This document shows, one piece after another, positions 9,252-16,935 of a stretch of DNA of 64,000 bases (position 1 is the stretch's first letter; each line of letters opens with the position of its first letter). Source of the DNA: an uncultured Clostridia bacterium (GTDB lineage: Bacteria; Bacillota; Clostridia; TANB77; CAG-508); the NCBI GenBank assembly GCA_949045875.1, contig CARPYP010000008.1:1-64000 (forward strand), read 5' to 3'. The notes below the pieces were generated by a model, which was given only the letters and a program-made list of their open reading frames with translations, was not told the DNA's origin and made no database searches. The position numbers were made by a program, and so were the translations under genes.

Positions 9252-9326
9252 TGGGCTGTAGCCAAGCGGTAAGGCACATGACTTTGACTCATGCATGCGC
9301 TAGTTCGAATCTAGCCAGCCCAACCA
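9252..9326 (+). tRNA. tRNA-Gln (anticodon TTG)
   Basis: Acceptor TGGGCTG/CAGCCCA, anticodon stem CATGA/TCATG with loop CTTTGAC (anticodon TTG), T-arm GCTAG-TTCGAAT-CTAGC, encoded CCA. Co-transcribed with tRNA-His, 30 bases downstream of it. Confidence 0.96.
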
Positions 9327-9336
9327 ACGACGTATC

Positions 9337-9350
9337 TGTTCGAACCAATA
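9337..9350 (+). repeat. Direct repeat copy 1, TGTTCGAACCAATA
   Basis: This 14-base sequence lies 10 bases past tRNA-Gln and recurs exactly at 10971-10984, the two copies bracketing the accessory stretch that contains the second PemK-like gene. Confidence 0.6.
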
Positions 9351-9365
9351 GAACAGACGATACAA

Positions 9366-9395
9366 ATATCATTCTGAAAAGAATGGTATTTTTTA
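9366..9395 (+). terminator. Terminator of the tRNA-His/Gln unit
   Basis: Arms ATATCATTCT and AGAATGGTAT with loop GAAA, followed by a T-rich run. Confidence 0.85.
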
Positions 9396-9419
9396 TTTGA
9401 GGAAATTTATTGCCTCGCA

Positions 9420-9490
9420 TAGCCCTCGAGTTGTGTTAATAGGACACAACTCATAGGGGGTTAGGACTTGTGTCAAAGCCAAAGTCCTTT
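9420..9490. other. Structured intergenic segment with two hairpins
   Basis: A 9-bp perfect stem GAGTTGTGT/ACACAACTC (9428-9452), which can extend through CCCT/AGGG, is followed by a 7-bp stem AGGACTT/AAGTCCT (9463-9488). It lies between the tRNA unit and the 61-residue gene; strand and role are unknown. Confidence 0.4.
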
Positions 9491-9592
9491 GCTACTAAGA
9501 AAAAAAATAAACTAAAAAAATAAATGAAAAATCTAAAAAAACAGAAATTATTTACCTCCTAACAAATTGGTGTTAAGGTTATTATCAGAAAA

Positions 9593-9778
9593 TTACTTTA
9601 AGCTTGCAATTAATTCATCATAATCCTCTGATAATGGCATTCCGATAAATCTCTTGTACTCTTGCATTTCTCCTTCAGTTCTATCATCATCATAAACATC
9701 ATAGAAAGAATTGATTTTACCTCCTGCGTTTACTATTCTTTGTTGTTCACTTGATAAATCTAATCTTTTTGCTTCCAT
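9593..9778 (-). CDS. Small hypothetical protein, 61 residues
   Basis: I do not recognise a family. The protein is charged and soluble (MEAKRLDLSSEQQRIVNAGG...) with an acidic middle (YDVYDDDRTEGE) and no membrane segment. AAGGAGG stands 6 bases before the ATG, supporting translation. It follows the membrane ORF (stop 9792) and the PemK-like gene on the same strand with little spacing, so the three probably form one transcript. An antitoxin or immunity role would be speculation. Confidence 0.65.
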   Translation of the reverse strand: MEAKRLDLSSEQQRIVNAGGKINSFYDVYDDDRTEGEMQEYKRFIGMPLSEDYDELIASLK

Positions 9779-9791
9779 ACTATTATCCTCC

Positions 9792-10070
9792 TTAATATTT
9801 ACAATATTGAGTTACATTTAGTTCATTGTGTTCTTTTGTCAGATTTGTACTAAAATCTATAAATTTCATATTCATTTCTGACTGAATATTTGGAAAATCA
9901 AATGATAGCGTTGAATAAAATCGTTTATCAATAGTAACTTTCTTAATTATGTATTCGTTAGTAACTTTATTCCTTTTCTTGAAAAAGTACTTTTTAATTT
10001 GGTAAAAACCAAATATAATACAAATAATAAATATAATACTTGATAATATTGATATAATAATTATTTTTAT
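9792..10070 (-). CDS. Membrane-anchored small ORF without a normal start codon
   Basis: A 92-codon open frame encodes a very hydrophobic N-terminus (about residues 3-24, rich in I/F) followed by a basic flank YQIKKYFFKKRNK and a soluble part ending NVTQYCKY. The frame opens right after an in-frame TAA and its first codons are ATA, AAA, ATA, ATT; no ATG, GTG or TTG occurs before the middle of the frame, and no ribosome binding site is visible. It overlaps the last bases of the PemK-like gene (stop 10067-10069), so coupled initiation at ATA or ATT is possible; it may equally be a decayed gene. The next gene follows 13 bases later. Confidence 0.4.
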   Translation of the reverse strand: MKIIIISILSSIIFIICIIFGFYQIKKYFFKKRNKVTNEYIIKKVTIDKRFYSTLSFDFPNIQSEMNMKFIDFSTNLTKEHNELNVTQYCKY

Positions 10071-10573
10071 TTAGATTTATATTTTAATTCTTGAATAGCT
10101 TTATCTATTAAATTTATTTGTTCGGTACTTACTTCAGGATTAGAATACAGACCAGTTTTTAAGTTTAAGTTATTATAATATTTCCCCTCATATTTTTTAG
10201 TTTGTATTCTAAGTTTACTAATTGCTCTTAGTTGATCAATTTTACAATATGAAAAGCCTTCAAAATTTTCTATTTTTCCAATGTCAATAATAACATCAGA
10301 TTCGTTTTGCTTACTTGTTAATGGGGCAACTAGTACTGTACCAACATTTGGTCTTGAATATAGAACAACTGCTGGATGTGAATGATTTAATTCTTGACCA
10401 ATATTAACTCCAAAATCTACCCATACTACTTGTTTTCTAGTTACATATGGTACATAGTTTAATTGTTCATTTTTATTAACTTTATTTAGTTTATATATTT
10501 GTTCAACAAACCATTTTTCTAATTCTTGTCGTTGATTATTATTTAATTTATTTAATTCATCATTTATGTTCAA
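10067..10573 (-). CDS. PemK/MazF-like endoribonuclease homolog
   Basis: Residues 45-165 match the MazF/PemK family well: VVWVDFGVNIGQELNHSHPAVV, then VLVAPLTSKQ and CKIDQLRAISKLRI, the conserved 'PLTS' and 'DQ-RAISK-R' elements that form the RNA-binding and catalytic surface. The first 45 residues are a helical extension (NNQRQELEKWFVEQIYKLNK). The start is TTG at 10573 because AAGGAGG lies 8 bases before it; the frame extends upstream without ribosome binding site. Length is 168. No standard MazE-like antitoxin is adjacent; a divergent small RNA unit lies 200 bases upstream and a small membrane ORF overlaps its end. Confidence 0.85.
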   Translation of the reverse strand: MNINDELNKLNNNQRQELEKWFVEQIYKLNKVNKNEQLNYVPYVTRKQVVWVDFGVNIGQELNHSHPAVVLYSRPNVGTVLVAPLTSKQNESDVIIDIGKIENFEGFSYCKIDQLRAISKLRIQTKKYEGKYYNNLNLKTGLYSNPEVSTEQINLIDKAIQELKYKSK

Positions 10574-10751
10574 AATTTGTGCCTCCTTAATGTAAAATTC
10601 AAATAAATAATAGCATAAAATAAGCAAAATTTCTACATAAATATAATTATTTTTTACTTTCTATTTTAAGAAAATTTATAAAAAATACAACTTTTTTTAT
10701 AGAGAATACAAAAAAAAATTAAATAAAATACAAATTTTTTTACATATTTTA

Positions 10752-10780
10752 TTGATTTTTTTAAATAATTTGAGTATAAT
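10752..10780 (+). promoter_or_regulatory. Promoter of a second short RNA unit
   Basis: TTGATT (10752-10757), 17 bases, TATAAT (10775-10780), pointing away from the PemK-like gene into a terminator-ended unit. Confidence 0.8.
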
Positions 10781-10786
10781 AATATT

Positions 10787-10908
10787 AACAGAAGCAATTC
10801 TGTTACGAGTTGAAATACACTCAATTTAAGAAGACATTTAGACCTGAAAGACGGTCAAGTTGATTTACAAATAACCTTTAGAATTAGTCTAAAGGTTATT
10901 TGCTTTTT
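10787..10908 (+). ncRNA. Candidate small RNA with twin hairpins
   Basis: About 120 bases lie between a consensus promoter and a 15-bp terminator and contain no ORF. Two short hairpins share the loop but not the stem: GAGT-TGAAATAC-ACTC (10807-10822) and GACC-TGAAAGAC-GGTC (10841-10856), 34 bases apart; a 5' hairpin ACAGA/TCTGT precedes them. Different stems around one loop suggest selection for RNA structure. No known family was recognised. It is divergent from the PemK-like gene. The 622-base gap 10574-11195 holds this unit, repeats and terminators but no protein gene. Confidence 0.6.
10868..10908 (+). terminator. Terminator of the twin-hairpin RNA
   Basis: Perfect 15-bp stem CAAATAACCTTTAGA / TCTAAAGGTTATTTG, loop ATTAG, then CTTTTT. 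Confidence 0.92.
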
Positions 10909-10970
10909 AAAAAATATCTATTTCAAATTTATATCTTCTAAAAATTCAATTAAGTTGTAAATAACTACGT

Positions 10971-10984
10971 TGTTCGAACCAATA
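10971..10984 (+). repeat. Direct repeat copy 2, TGTTCGAACCAATA
   Basis: Exact copy of 9337-9350. Like that copy it is closely followed by a terminator-type hairpin (AATCATAGT/ACTATGATT then T-run, 10987-11015). Confidence 0.6.
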
Positions 10985-11017
10985 AAAAATCATAGTAAAA
11001 ACTATGATTTTTTTATA

Positions 11018-11054
11018 TAATAGGAAAGTGATACTTTCCTATTATATAAAGGCT
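11018..11054. repeat. Palindrome TATATAATAGGAAAGT / ACTTTCCTATTATATA
   Basis: A 16-bp inverted repeat with a 3-base centre. A related element ending in ACTTTCCTACTATATA occurs at 12427-12463, so it seems to be a second small repeat family. Confidence 0.65.
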
Positions 11055-11195
11055 ATAATCGCTAGCCCTTGAGATTTTCTCCTTACAGTCGAAAACTCAA
11101 TCGGGCGAGAACAAATTAAAGAAAAATCTTTGATTTTTCTTATTTTTTATTTTTTGTGAAAATTATATATTATAATTTCTATCTCATTTTATTTT

Positions 11196-11582
11196 CTAAA
11201 ATATATTTTTAAAACTTAAACTATACTTATCTTCAATATGTTCTAATATATAATCGCATTTATCTAATTCCCCTATTGCTTGACTATATTCATCTGAATT
11301 TACATTACTATCTATTCCTACTATATATAAATGTACTTTTTCTAATTCGTCATGTTCTATATAATATGCTAATTTTTCATATCTTTGTTCCCAATTGTTT
11401 TTTAAATTCATTATTTTTTCATTTACTAAGCTTATATCTTTTTCTTGCTCTATATCTTCTTTGATTTTACTTAATTCAACTTTTAAACTCTGTACACTTT
11501 CTTTTGTATAGTTTATTGTTATTATATTCAATATTACTACTGCAATTATTATTACAAAACAAATTATTATTTCTTTTTTCAT
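11196..11582 (-). CDS. DUF4363 family membrane-anchored protein
   Basis: A 128-residue protein with one N-terminal membrane segment (residues 4-25) and an extracytoplasmic coiled-coil-like helical part (SLKVELSKIKEDIEQEKD..., NLKNNWEQRYEKLAYYIEHDELE), matching DUF4363, a family common in spore-forming Clostridia and usually next to a DUF421 gene, as here. Its start lies 18 bases after the DUF421 stop and AGGAGGAAA precedes it, so the two form an operon. The function of the family is not established; a link to spore or envelope biology is inferred from its distribution. Confidence 0.8.
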   Translation of the reverse strand: MKKEIIICFVIIIAVVILNIITINYTKESVQSLKVELSKIKEDIEQEKDISLVNEKIMNLKNNWEQRYEKLAYYIEHDELEKVHLYIVGIDSNVNSDEYSQAIGELDKCDYILEHIEDKYSLSFKNIF

Positions 11583-11600
11583 TTGAACATTTTTCCTCCT

Positions 11601-12275
11601 TTATTTTTTGTCTTTCTTCTGACAGAATATTTGTCCTTTTCCATCTAACGTTACTATTAATGCTTCTTCTGGATTAAATCCGAATTTTTGAACTGCTTTT
11701 TTTAGCCATTCATAATTTCTACCTATTTTTTGTAAATTTTCTCTCATTATTACTCCATCTATAACTAAATCATATGATATTCCTTCGTAGTCTGGCATTA
11801 TATTAAAGTCCTCTGGTATTGTGTTTCTTTTATTTGGTTTTTGTATTACTGTTAATTGTCCACTGGTTTCTAATATAGCATATTCTACATCTCCAATATT
11901 ATTTATATTATTTCCTCTTAGTCTTTCTTCTAATTCATTTATGGTAAATCTCTCTTTTTTTAATGCCTTTTCGTCTATCTTTCCTCTATATATAAGTATT
12001 GTAGGTTTTCCACATACAATTTCTCTCATTCTTATGCTTTTCATATTTATCATGGATATTATTAAATGCATTATTAATAATGCTAAAATAGGAATAATTC
12101 CATTCCATATTGGAATTCCCGCTTCTGTCATTGGTATTGATGCTAAGTCTGCTATCATAATTGCTATTACTAGTTCAAATGGTTGTAATTGACCTATTTC
12201 TCTTTTTCCCATTAATCTCATTACAATTAAAATAATTATATATAAAATAATTGACCTAATAAATGTAATTAACAT
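11601..12275 (-). CDS. DUF421 family membrane protein (YetF-like)
   Basis: Three N-terminal membrane segments (about residues 5-75) are followed by a soluble domain with the family signature: ELVIAIMIADLASIPM in the membrane part and KKERFTINELEERLRGNNI, GDVEYAILETSGQLTVIQKP in the cytoplasmic part. Length 224 is typical. YetF-type proteins in Bacillus are linked to spore membranes and germination, so a similar role is possible. GGAGAAATC precedes the ATG. It is the first gene of a two-gene operon with the DUF4363 gene. Confidence 0.9.
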   Translation of the reverse strand: MLITFIRSIILYIIILIVMRLMGKREIGQLQPFELVIAIMIADLASIPMTEAGIPIWNGIIPILALLIMHLIISMINMKSIRMREIVCGKPTILIYRGKIDEKALKKERFTINELEERLRGNNINNIGDVEYAILETSGQLTVIQKPNKRNTIPEDFNIMPDYEGISYDLVIDGVIMRENLQKIGRNYEWLKKAVQKFGFNPEEALIVTLDGKGQIFCQKKDKK

Positions 12276-12362
12276 GATTTCTCCTTTAAAAATTTTATTT
12301 TTGTATTATCTTTTCCATTCTAACTTAAATTATGCTTAAAAATATAATAAAAAAACGAATTT

Positions 12363-12463
12363 TAAGAATTGCTAAGCGGTGGAAACCGCAAAGCAATTCT
12401 AATAATCCGCATAATTATCTAGTACTGAAAGTTATGCCACTGGCATAACTTTCCTACTATATA
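12363..12463. other. Structured gap with two hairpins
   Basis: The 353-base gap between the divergent DUF421 and holin-like genes contains AGAATTGC...GCAATTCT enclosing AGCGG/CCGC, and then GAAAGTTATGCC-ACT-GGCATAACTTTC followed by CTACTATATA. The second resembles the palindrome at 11018. No ORF is seen. Confidence 0.5.
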
Positions 12464-12628
12464 AAAAAATTGAAATTGTAAATGTTTTCCATATATATGA
12501 GTTTTATTGTTTTTCTTTACTATAAAATTTTTTTGAATTGTATAAAAAAATTTTTTATGTCAATAATATATAAATGAGAAAAATTATTTCTCATTTTATG
12601 AATTTGATTTTTTTAGGAGGTAAACTAA

Positions 12629-13006
12629 ATGGATAATAGTCGTGTAGATAATAATACTCAAAGTGGTGCAAGTACAGCTTGGCAAATCGTTGGTAGATTA
12701 GTTGTTGCCGCTATAGTTCTTGGAATTACTGCATTTTTTACACCTGGTTTCTCTATTAATAATATATGGTCTTTAGCAATAGCTGCTATAGTTTTAACAA
12801 TAATGGACTATCTAATAGTTAAATTTACTGGGCTACATGCAAGCCCTTTTGGTAAAGGTTTTGTTGGATTTATTCTAGCTGCAGTAACTTTATATTTAAC
12901 TCAGTTCTTTGTAGCAGGTTATTCAATTTCTTGGATAGCTGCCATAATAGGTGCTTTAATATATGGAGTAGTAGATTATTTAATTCCTGGTGAACAACAG
13001 ATGTAA
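12629..13006 (+). CDS. Phage holin superfamily IV-like membrane protein
   Basis: A 125-residue protein with four membrane helices after a 17-residue polar N-terminus. It resembles the 'phage holin family, 4-TM' proteins (YvlD-type) that are widespread in bacterial chromosomes and not necessarily phage-derived. A small-residue pattern and the repeated 'ITAFFTPGFSINNIWSLAIAA' / 'YLTQFFVAGYSISWIAAIIGAL' halves suggest internal duplication. TTAGGAGG stands ideally before the ATG. It is a single plus-strand gene closed by a shared bidirectional terminator. Role unknown; stress-envelope function is a guess from YvlD. Confidence 0.75.
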   Translation: MDNSRVDNNTQSGASTAWQIVGRLVVAAIVLGITAFFTPGFSINNIWSLAIAAIVLTIMDYLIVKFTGLHASPFGKGFVGFILAAVTLYLTQFFVAGYSISWIAAIIGALIYGVVDYLIPGEQQM

Positions 13007-13007
13007 C

Positions 13008-13040
13008 AAAAATATCCCCAGTATAACTGGGGATATTTTT
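13008..13040. terminator. Bidirectional terminator
   Basis: Perfect stem AAAAATATCCCCAGT / ACTGGGGATATTTTT with loop ATA sits between two convergent genes and has A and T tracts usable on both strands. Confidence 0.93.
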
Positions 13041-13041
13041 A

Positions 13042-14070
13042 TTATTGTTTTTTTCTATCTGATACGTCTTTATCTATTTCTTTGCTCTTTTTTACAACTT
13101 CTGAGGTAACTCCATTTTTGTCATCACAACATGCATCTGGTGCTTCTGGCTTTGGTGGATATTTTGGTCTTGTGTCTATTCCTAATGCATTCCCTATTCC
13201 TAACATTTCTGTTGTTAGTCCTAATCCTGTTGCAGCACTTGCAAGTTCAGTTGGCATAAATATTTTTGTTGCTCTTCCATCACTTATTGCTTTTAAAGCA
13301 TCTAATTTCTTTAATGTTAAAACTCCATCATCTGCATTTGCTCTTTTTAACATTTCAATACCTTCTGATTCTGCTTCATATACTAGTCTTATTGATTCTG
13401 CTTTACCTTTTGCTAATGCTATTTCTGAATCTCTTTCTGCTTCTGCTGCTAATATTTTTGCTTGTTTGTCTCCTTCTGCTCGAGATACTACTGATTCTTT
13501 ATGTGCTTCCGCTTCTAGTAATGTTTGACGTTTTTCACGTTCTGCTTTCATTTGCTTTTCCATTGCTTGTTGTATTTCTTTTGGTGGAATTATGTTTTTG
13601 AGTTCTATACGATTAACTCTAATTCCCCATGGATCTGTTGCTAAGTCTATAATTTCTCTCATTTTATTATTTATTAAATCTCTAGATGTTAATGTTTGGT
13701 CTAATTCCAAATCACCTATTATGTTACGTAATGTAGTTGCTGTTAGATTTGCTAGTGCCATTATTGGATTTTCAACTCCATATGTAAATAGTTTTGCATC
13801 AAATATTGTATAATATACTACTGTATCTATTTGCATTGTAACATTGTCTTTTGTAATAACTGGTTGTGGCGGAAAGTCTGCAACTTGCTCCTTTTTTGAT
13901 ACCACATTTGCTACCCTTTCTATTAGTGGAATTTTAAAATGTAATCCATTATTCCATGTTTGTTTATAGCTTCCTAAAAATTCTATTACATAGTTTTTTG
14001 CTTGTGGAACTATTCTAATACAACTACAAAGAATAACAATGATAATTACTATTAATATAATCCATCCCAT
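13042..14070 (-). CDS. SPFH/Band 7 domain protein (stomatin-like)
   Basis: A 342-residue protein with one N-terminal membrane anchor (residues 2-18) and the SPFH domain (about 20-190): IVPQAKNYVIEFLGSYKQTW, then ITKDNVTMQIDTVVYYTI and LRNIIGDLELDQTLTSRD, then a long helical part rich in A/E/K (KAEREKRQTLLEAEAHKES) typical of slipin/QmcA-type scaffolds. Members form ring or cage assemblies on the membrane and organise lipid microdomains or regulate proteases. GGAGGAAATATAA precedes the ATG. No NfeD partner is adjacent. The C-terminal tail (DACCDDKNG) is variable. Confidence 0.92.
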   Translation of the reverse strand: MGWIILIVIIIVILCSCIRIVPQAKNYVIEFLGSYKQTWNNGLHFKIPLIERVANVVSKKEQVADFPPQPVITKDNVTMQIDTVVYYTIFDAKLFTYGVENPIMALANLTATTLRNIIGDLELDQTLTSRDLINNKMREIIDLATDPWGIRVNRIELKNIIPPKEIQQAMEKQMKAEREKRQTLLEAEAHKESVVSRAEGDKQAKILAAEAERDSEIALAKGKAESIRLVYEAESEGIEMLKRANADDGVLTLKKLDALKAISDGRATKIFMPTELASAATGLGLTTEMLGIGNALGIDTRPKYPPKPEAPDACCDDKNGVTSEVVKKSKEIDKDVSDRKKQ

Positions 14071-14200
14071 TTATATTTCCTCCTTAAAATTAACTTACTA
14101 TATTATTATACCATATTTGTCATTTTTCTACAATATTTTTATGTGCTTTTGTTTTTCTATTTTTTCTCAAAATTTTCTTTCTATTTTTTCCCCAGATTAT

Positions 14201-15055
14201 TTAACTCATATTGTGCTTTCGTATGAATTCTTTTGCTTCATTATATCCTTTTGCATATAAGAAATCAATTTTACTTGAATCTAATAAAGAAATATGTTTT
14301 GTCTTTATTTTTAATAATTCTTCTGCACCTGCTAACTCAAAGTTTGATAGTTCATGAGAAAGTATACCAAATGCTCTTTCTAGTACTTCTATTATATTTA
14401 TATAGTCATCATCTTTTAAAAATTCCTCAAATACTACACAAATTATTTTATCTGACCCAATAAGTTCTAATTCTTTCCATGGTGTGTTTTCTTTTATGCC
14501 TCCATCTATTAATTCATCTTTTCCATACTTAATAGGTTCGAATACTCCTGGATAACTACAACTTGCTCTTACCGCTTTTTCAATTTCAATATTTGTTATA
14601 TATTTTTTTCCATCATCATATGAACCTCTAGTTTTATAAGATGAAAAAATATACTTTTTACCATTATGTAGACTTACACTTGGTATTATTAATGGCATTT
14701 TTATATCTTTAATATTTTCTATTCCTTTTTTCTCACAAAATCCCTTCATTAATTTTTCTATTTTTTTACCATTATTTAGTCCTTGTATTATAATATCGTT
14801 TTTTAGTATTAATCCATATATTAGTTTAACCACATTCCATACACTTATGTAATTGATTTGTCTACTATAATTTTTAAATAATGAATATATTTCTTCTGGT
14901 TTATATCCTATTGCATATAATGTTGCAACAATACTTCCAGATGATGTTCCTGATATATAATCTATTTTTATGTTTTCATCCTCAAATGCTTTTAGTACTC
15001 CTATGTGTGCTGCACCTTTTATTCCTCCACCAGATAATGCTAATCCTAATTTCAT
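14201..15055 (-). CDS. Patatin-like phospholipase
   Basis: A 284-residue serine acyl hydrolase of the patatin family (RssA/YlbK-like). It has the oxyanion-hole motif LALSGGGIKGAAHIGV at residues 4-19, the nucleophile elbow GTSSGS near residue 40 and the catalytic Asp in DGGIKENTPW near residue 160. Catalytic Ser-Asp dyad chemistry releases fatty acids from lipids; the natural substrate is unknown. GGGAGTGTA precedes the ATG. It shares its strand with the SPFH gene and the Rsm22-type gene. Confidence 0.92.
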   Translation of the reverse strand: MKLGLALSGGGIKGAAHIGVLKAFEDENIKIDYISGTSSGSIVATLYAIGYKPEEIYSLFKNYSRQINYISVWNVVKLIYGLILKNDIIIQGLNNGKKIEKLMKGFCEKKGIENIKDIKMPLIIPSVSLHNGKKYIFSSYKTRGSYDDGKKYITNIEIEKAVRASCSYPGVFEPIKYGKDELIDGGIKENTPWKELELIGSDKIICVVFEEFLKDDDYINIIEVLERAFGILSHELSNFELAGAEELLKIKTKHISLLDSSKIDFLYAKGYNEAKEFIRKHNMS

Positions 15056-15106
15056 TACACTCCCTCCCTTTAAGTATTTTATTATCTTAAAGAGCTTTTT
15101 GTGTCA

Positions 15107-16063
15107 TTATATTAAATCTCCTGCCCCTGATTTCCTTGCAATTTTAAATTTTTCTTTATCTTTTTTTGTAATAGTTATTTCTTTTATTTCATCTTTGTCA
15201 CACACTTTTAGTTTAATAAAACCGCTATATATCATTGGATGCCTTAAAATTCGCCTTTTTTCGGTTTGATTAATGTTTTCTTTTGCTACTGATAAATATA
15301 TATACTTTTCGTCTTCATATGGAACATTTCCTTCTTTTAATTCTTTATGTATTTTTGTTCTTTGTACTCTACATGAAAAATTACACCAATCACTTTTTTG
15401 TAATTTGCATTCATTATTTCTACATGGTGCTACAATTTTTCCTCCATTTTCTATTAATTTTTTCTTTGCATTAATTATGTTATTATATCCTTGCATTGTT
15501 CCTGGCTCGACTATTAATAGCATTTTATTGCATGTTTTCCATAATTTTTCTACAATTATATTTTTTTTATCGTTACTGATTTCATTTAACATATATGATA
15601 CAACTACTAAATCATATTTTTGTTTTATTTCATCTTTACATATATCAAATTTATTCCACTTAGCTTTTTTTGAAATATTATCGTAATTATCAAAAATCTT
15701 TTTGCCTATTTTCTGCATTGAATCTTCTCTTTCTAAACATTCTATTTCTTCTATATCTAATAATTCATTTACAGCTAGTGCTCCTGCGCCAGTTCCTGCT
15801 CCAATGTCTACCACAGTTTTTATATTTGGGTTATAAATTTCTATTGAATGTTTTAGCGAATTGTATACTGCTCCATATGTTGCTGGCATTCTTGAAATAG
15901 CATATGCTAATGCCTCATTTTCGCTTTTTAATAGTATTTTTCCTTCTCCTCCATTTGTTCTATAGTTTATACTTATATTTTTTGCATTATTTTGTAATTC
16001 ATTTTTACTTATTGTGTTTAATTCTTTTTCTATATATTTCTTTATTTGAATTGGCAAATCCAT
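15107..16063 (-). CDS. Rsm22-family SAM-dependent methyltransferase
   Basis: A 318-residue protein of the Rsm22 family, related to mitochondrial small-subunit assembly factor METTL17. The SAM-binding loop is VDIGAGTGAGALA near residue 85. A cysteine set (CRNNECKLQKSDWCNFSCR, about 215-233) fits the iron-sulfur cluster described for this family. The start is taken at MDLPIQIKK because AGAAGGGA stands 8 bases upstream; the open frame extends 10 codons further without one. An rRNA or ribosome-assembly role is inferred from the family, not shown here. Confidence 0.85.
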   Translation of the reverse strand: MDLPIQIKKYIEKELNTISKNELQNNAKNISINYRTNGGEGKILLKSENEALAYAISRMPATYGAVYNSLKHSIEIYNPNIKTVVDIGAGTGAGALAVNELLDIEEIECLEREDSMQKIGKKIFDNYDNISKKAKWNKFDICKDEIKQKYDLVVVSYMLNEISNDKKNIIVEKLWKTCNKMLLIVEPGTMQGYNNIINAKKKLIENGGKIVAPCRNNECKLQKSDWCNFSCRVQRTKIHKELKEGNVPYEDEKYIYLSVAKENINQTEKRRILRHPMIYSGFIKLKVCDKDEIKEITITKKDKEKFKIARKSGAGDLI

Positions 16064-16088
16064 CTTATATTTCCCTTCTAAAAATAGA

Positions 16089-16117
16089 GTCACAGTTAAT
16101 TACAATTTAACTGCGAC
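16089..16117 (-). terminator. Terminator overlapping the DUF5662 stop
   Basis: Minus-strand arms GTCGCAGTTAA / TTAACTGTGAC, followed by TCTATTTTT. The G-T pairs only work in the minus-strand RNA. Confidence 0.7.
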
Positions 16118-16703
16118 TTTCTTCAGTGATTTTACAATATTTATTATATATTTTCTTTAAATTTTTTGAGGTTATTGTTTTATTAATACCTTCTTTACTT
16201 ACTTGCAAAAATACTTCATCAAAAACCTTTTTTATGCTTTCATTTATTGGTTCTACATCACGTTCTTTATTTCTCCAATATTGCAATTCTGTATCATTTG
16301 TCCACTCTTTTCCTGTATATACAATTGATGCAGAGATTTTATCACAAATCATTTCAACTGTATATTTGTATGGAATTATAGGCATTTTTATTGGCGCTCT
16401 TAAATCATACCAATATGCCGAATGATGTTTGTTTCTTGCTCTATGATGTAACCAAACTTTAGAAAATCCTTCTATTTCTTTTTGTATTGGAATTGGACTT
16501 TTCTTTCCTTCTTGATAATATTTTACTGAATCCCAAAATTCTTCTTTAGAATATTTAGATAAATCATGAACTAAACCTCTCCATGGTACTCCAGCTTTAC
16601 AACATAATTTAAAGACTATCCATTTATGTTTATTTATTGTATTAAAATGTTTTATTGCATTTTTTAATGTAATTTTGTATTTTCTTTCCACTATTATCAC
16701 CAC
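16107..16703 (-). CDS. DUF5662 family protein
   Basis: A soluble 198-residue protein with conserved histidines: GLVHDLSKYSKEEF near residue 43, WLHHRARNKHHSAYWYDL near residue 85. The HDxSK and HHxxxNxHH patterns match DUF5662, seen in many Firmicutes and phages, and suggest a metal site, possibly HD-phosphohydrolase-like. The activity is unknown. The start is uncertain: GTG at 16703 and a GTG five codons in are both possible and neither has a strong ribosome binding site. Confidence 0.75.
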   Translation of the reverse strand: MVIIVERKYKITLKNAIKHFNTINKHKWIVFKLCCKAGVPWRGLVHDLSKYSKEEFWDSVKYYQEGKKSPIPIQKEIEGFSKVWLHHRARNKHHSAYWYDLRAPIKMPIIPYKYTVEMICDKISASIVYTGKEWTNDTELQYWRNKERDVEPINESIKKVFDEVFLQVSKEGINKTITSKNLKKIYNKYCKITEESRS

Positions 16704-16935
16704 ATATATTTTATATTGTTTTTTCTATCTACATTAATATAATGTATCATCTTTTCAGTTTATAAAATGTAATTATTTTTATTATATATATTTTAACATA
16801 TACTTTATTAAATGTGTACCATTAAATAAAATTTCACTAATAAACTTTCAAAGAACATTTTTTGAAAACTTGTTTTTTTAGTATTTATATGATATTATAA
16901 CATTAGTCTTTTTTAGTAAAGGAGGTTTTAGTTAA

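Noticed and set aside
9179..9400. Open frame across the two tRNA genes
   Set aside because: Covers tRNA-His, tRNA-Gln and their terminator; no coding evidence.
10067..10908. Classical type III toxin-antitoxin locus (RNA repeats followed by toxin)
   Set aside because: The small RNA is transcribed away from the PemK-like gene rather than reading into it, and the twin motif is not a clean tandem repeat; kept only as a hypothesis.
12629..13006. Prophage origin for the holin-like gene
   Set aside because: No lysin, structural or integrase genes nearby; this 4-TM family is common in chromosomes.
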